Below, one piece after another: positions 5,606-5,609 of a DNA stretch of 5,609 bases. Source of the DNA: Taibaiella sp. (lineage in GTDB: Bacteria; Bacteroidota; Bacteroidia; Chitinophagales; Chitinophagaceae); contig JACFNS010000193.1 of the NCBI GenBank assembly GCA_019454705.1, forward strand, positions 1 through 5,609. Reading direction: 5' to 3'. Numbering within the stretch: position 1 is the first letter of the stretch; the number at the start of each line of letters is the position of its first letter. The translations under genes were made by a program, and so were the position numbers. The notes beneath the pieces were generated by a model. The model had not been told where the DNA came from. It saw only the letters and a program-made list of their open reading frames with translations, and did no database searches.

Positions 5606-5609
5606 TAAT

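Overview
The window looks like ordinary chromosomal core sequence from a member of the Bacteroidota, probably a Chitinophagaceae-like bacterium. The reasons are the gene set (a Mur-ligase/Mpl-type peptidoglycan ligase, a WbqC-family protein, a GWxTD-domain protein, a group III truncated hemoglobin), the near absence of Shine-Dalgarno sequences in front of most genes, and Bacteroidota-style -7 promoter elements (TAnnTTTG-like) just upstream of starts. The taxon is inferred from protein families and promoter style only; there is no rRNA or other direct marker. I see no phage, transposon, CRISPR, tRNA or rRNA.

Layout. Positions 1-459 (+) are the C-terminal third or so of a Mur ligase of the Mpl type, cut by the window start. 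Nine bases later, at 469-1260 (+), is a DEDDh 3'-5' exonuclease with an extra C-terminal DUF3820-like domain. After a 61-base gap holding a three-armed set of complementary heptamers comes a GT2 polyprenol-phosphate mannose synthase-like glycosyltransferase, best started at the TTG at 1322 and ending at 2041 (+). It converges, with only 3 bases between, on a WbqC-family gene (2045-2695, -). A 46-base divergent promoter region follows, then a secreted GWxTD-domain protein (2742-4226, +) and, 8 bases on, dapF (4235-5014, +). dapF ends exactly where the convergent group III truncated hemoglobin gene (5015-5419, -) ends. The last 190 bases (5420-5609) are intergenic: a hemoglobin promoter, a perfect 21-bp tandem duplication, and a cluster of short palindromes over a likely promoter for a gene beyond the window.

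How the genes fit together. DapF makes meso-diaminopimelate, and the Mpl-type ligase attaches a meso-DAP-containing tripeptide to UDP-MurNAc, so both ends of the window touch DAP-type peptidoglycan. The GT2 enzyme and the WbqC protein point to surface glycan work. The exonuclease and hemoglobin are housekeeping or stress genes with no visible tie to the others. The least understood protein is the GWxTD-domain protein, which has an unusual GYETERG version of the signature and is probably co-transcribed with dapF.

I found no convincing undescribed multi-gene system. The observations most worth a second look are the 21-bp tandem repeat with its in-frame reiterated micro-ORF, the near-leaderless promoter layout shared by the two minus-strand genes, and the GWxTD-dapF pairing.
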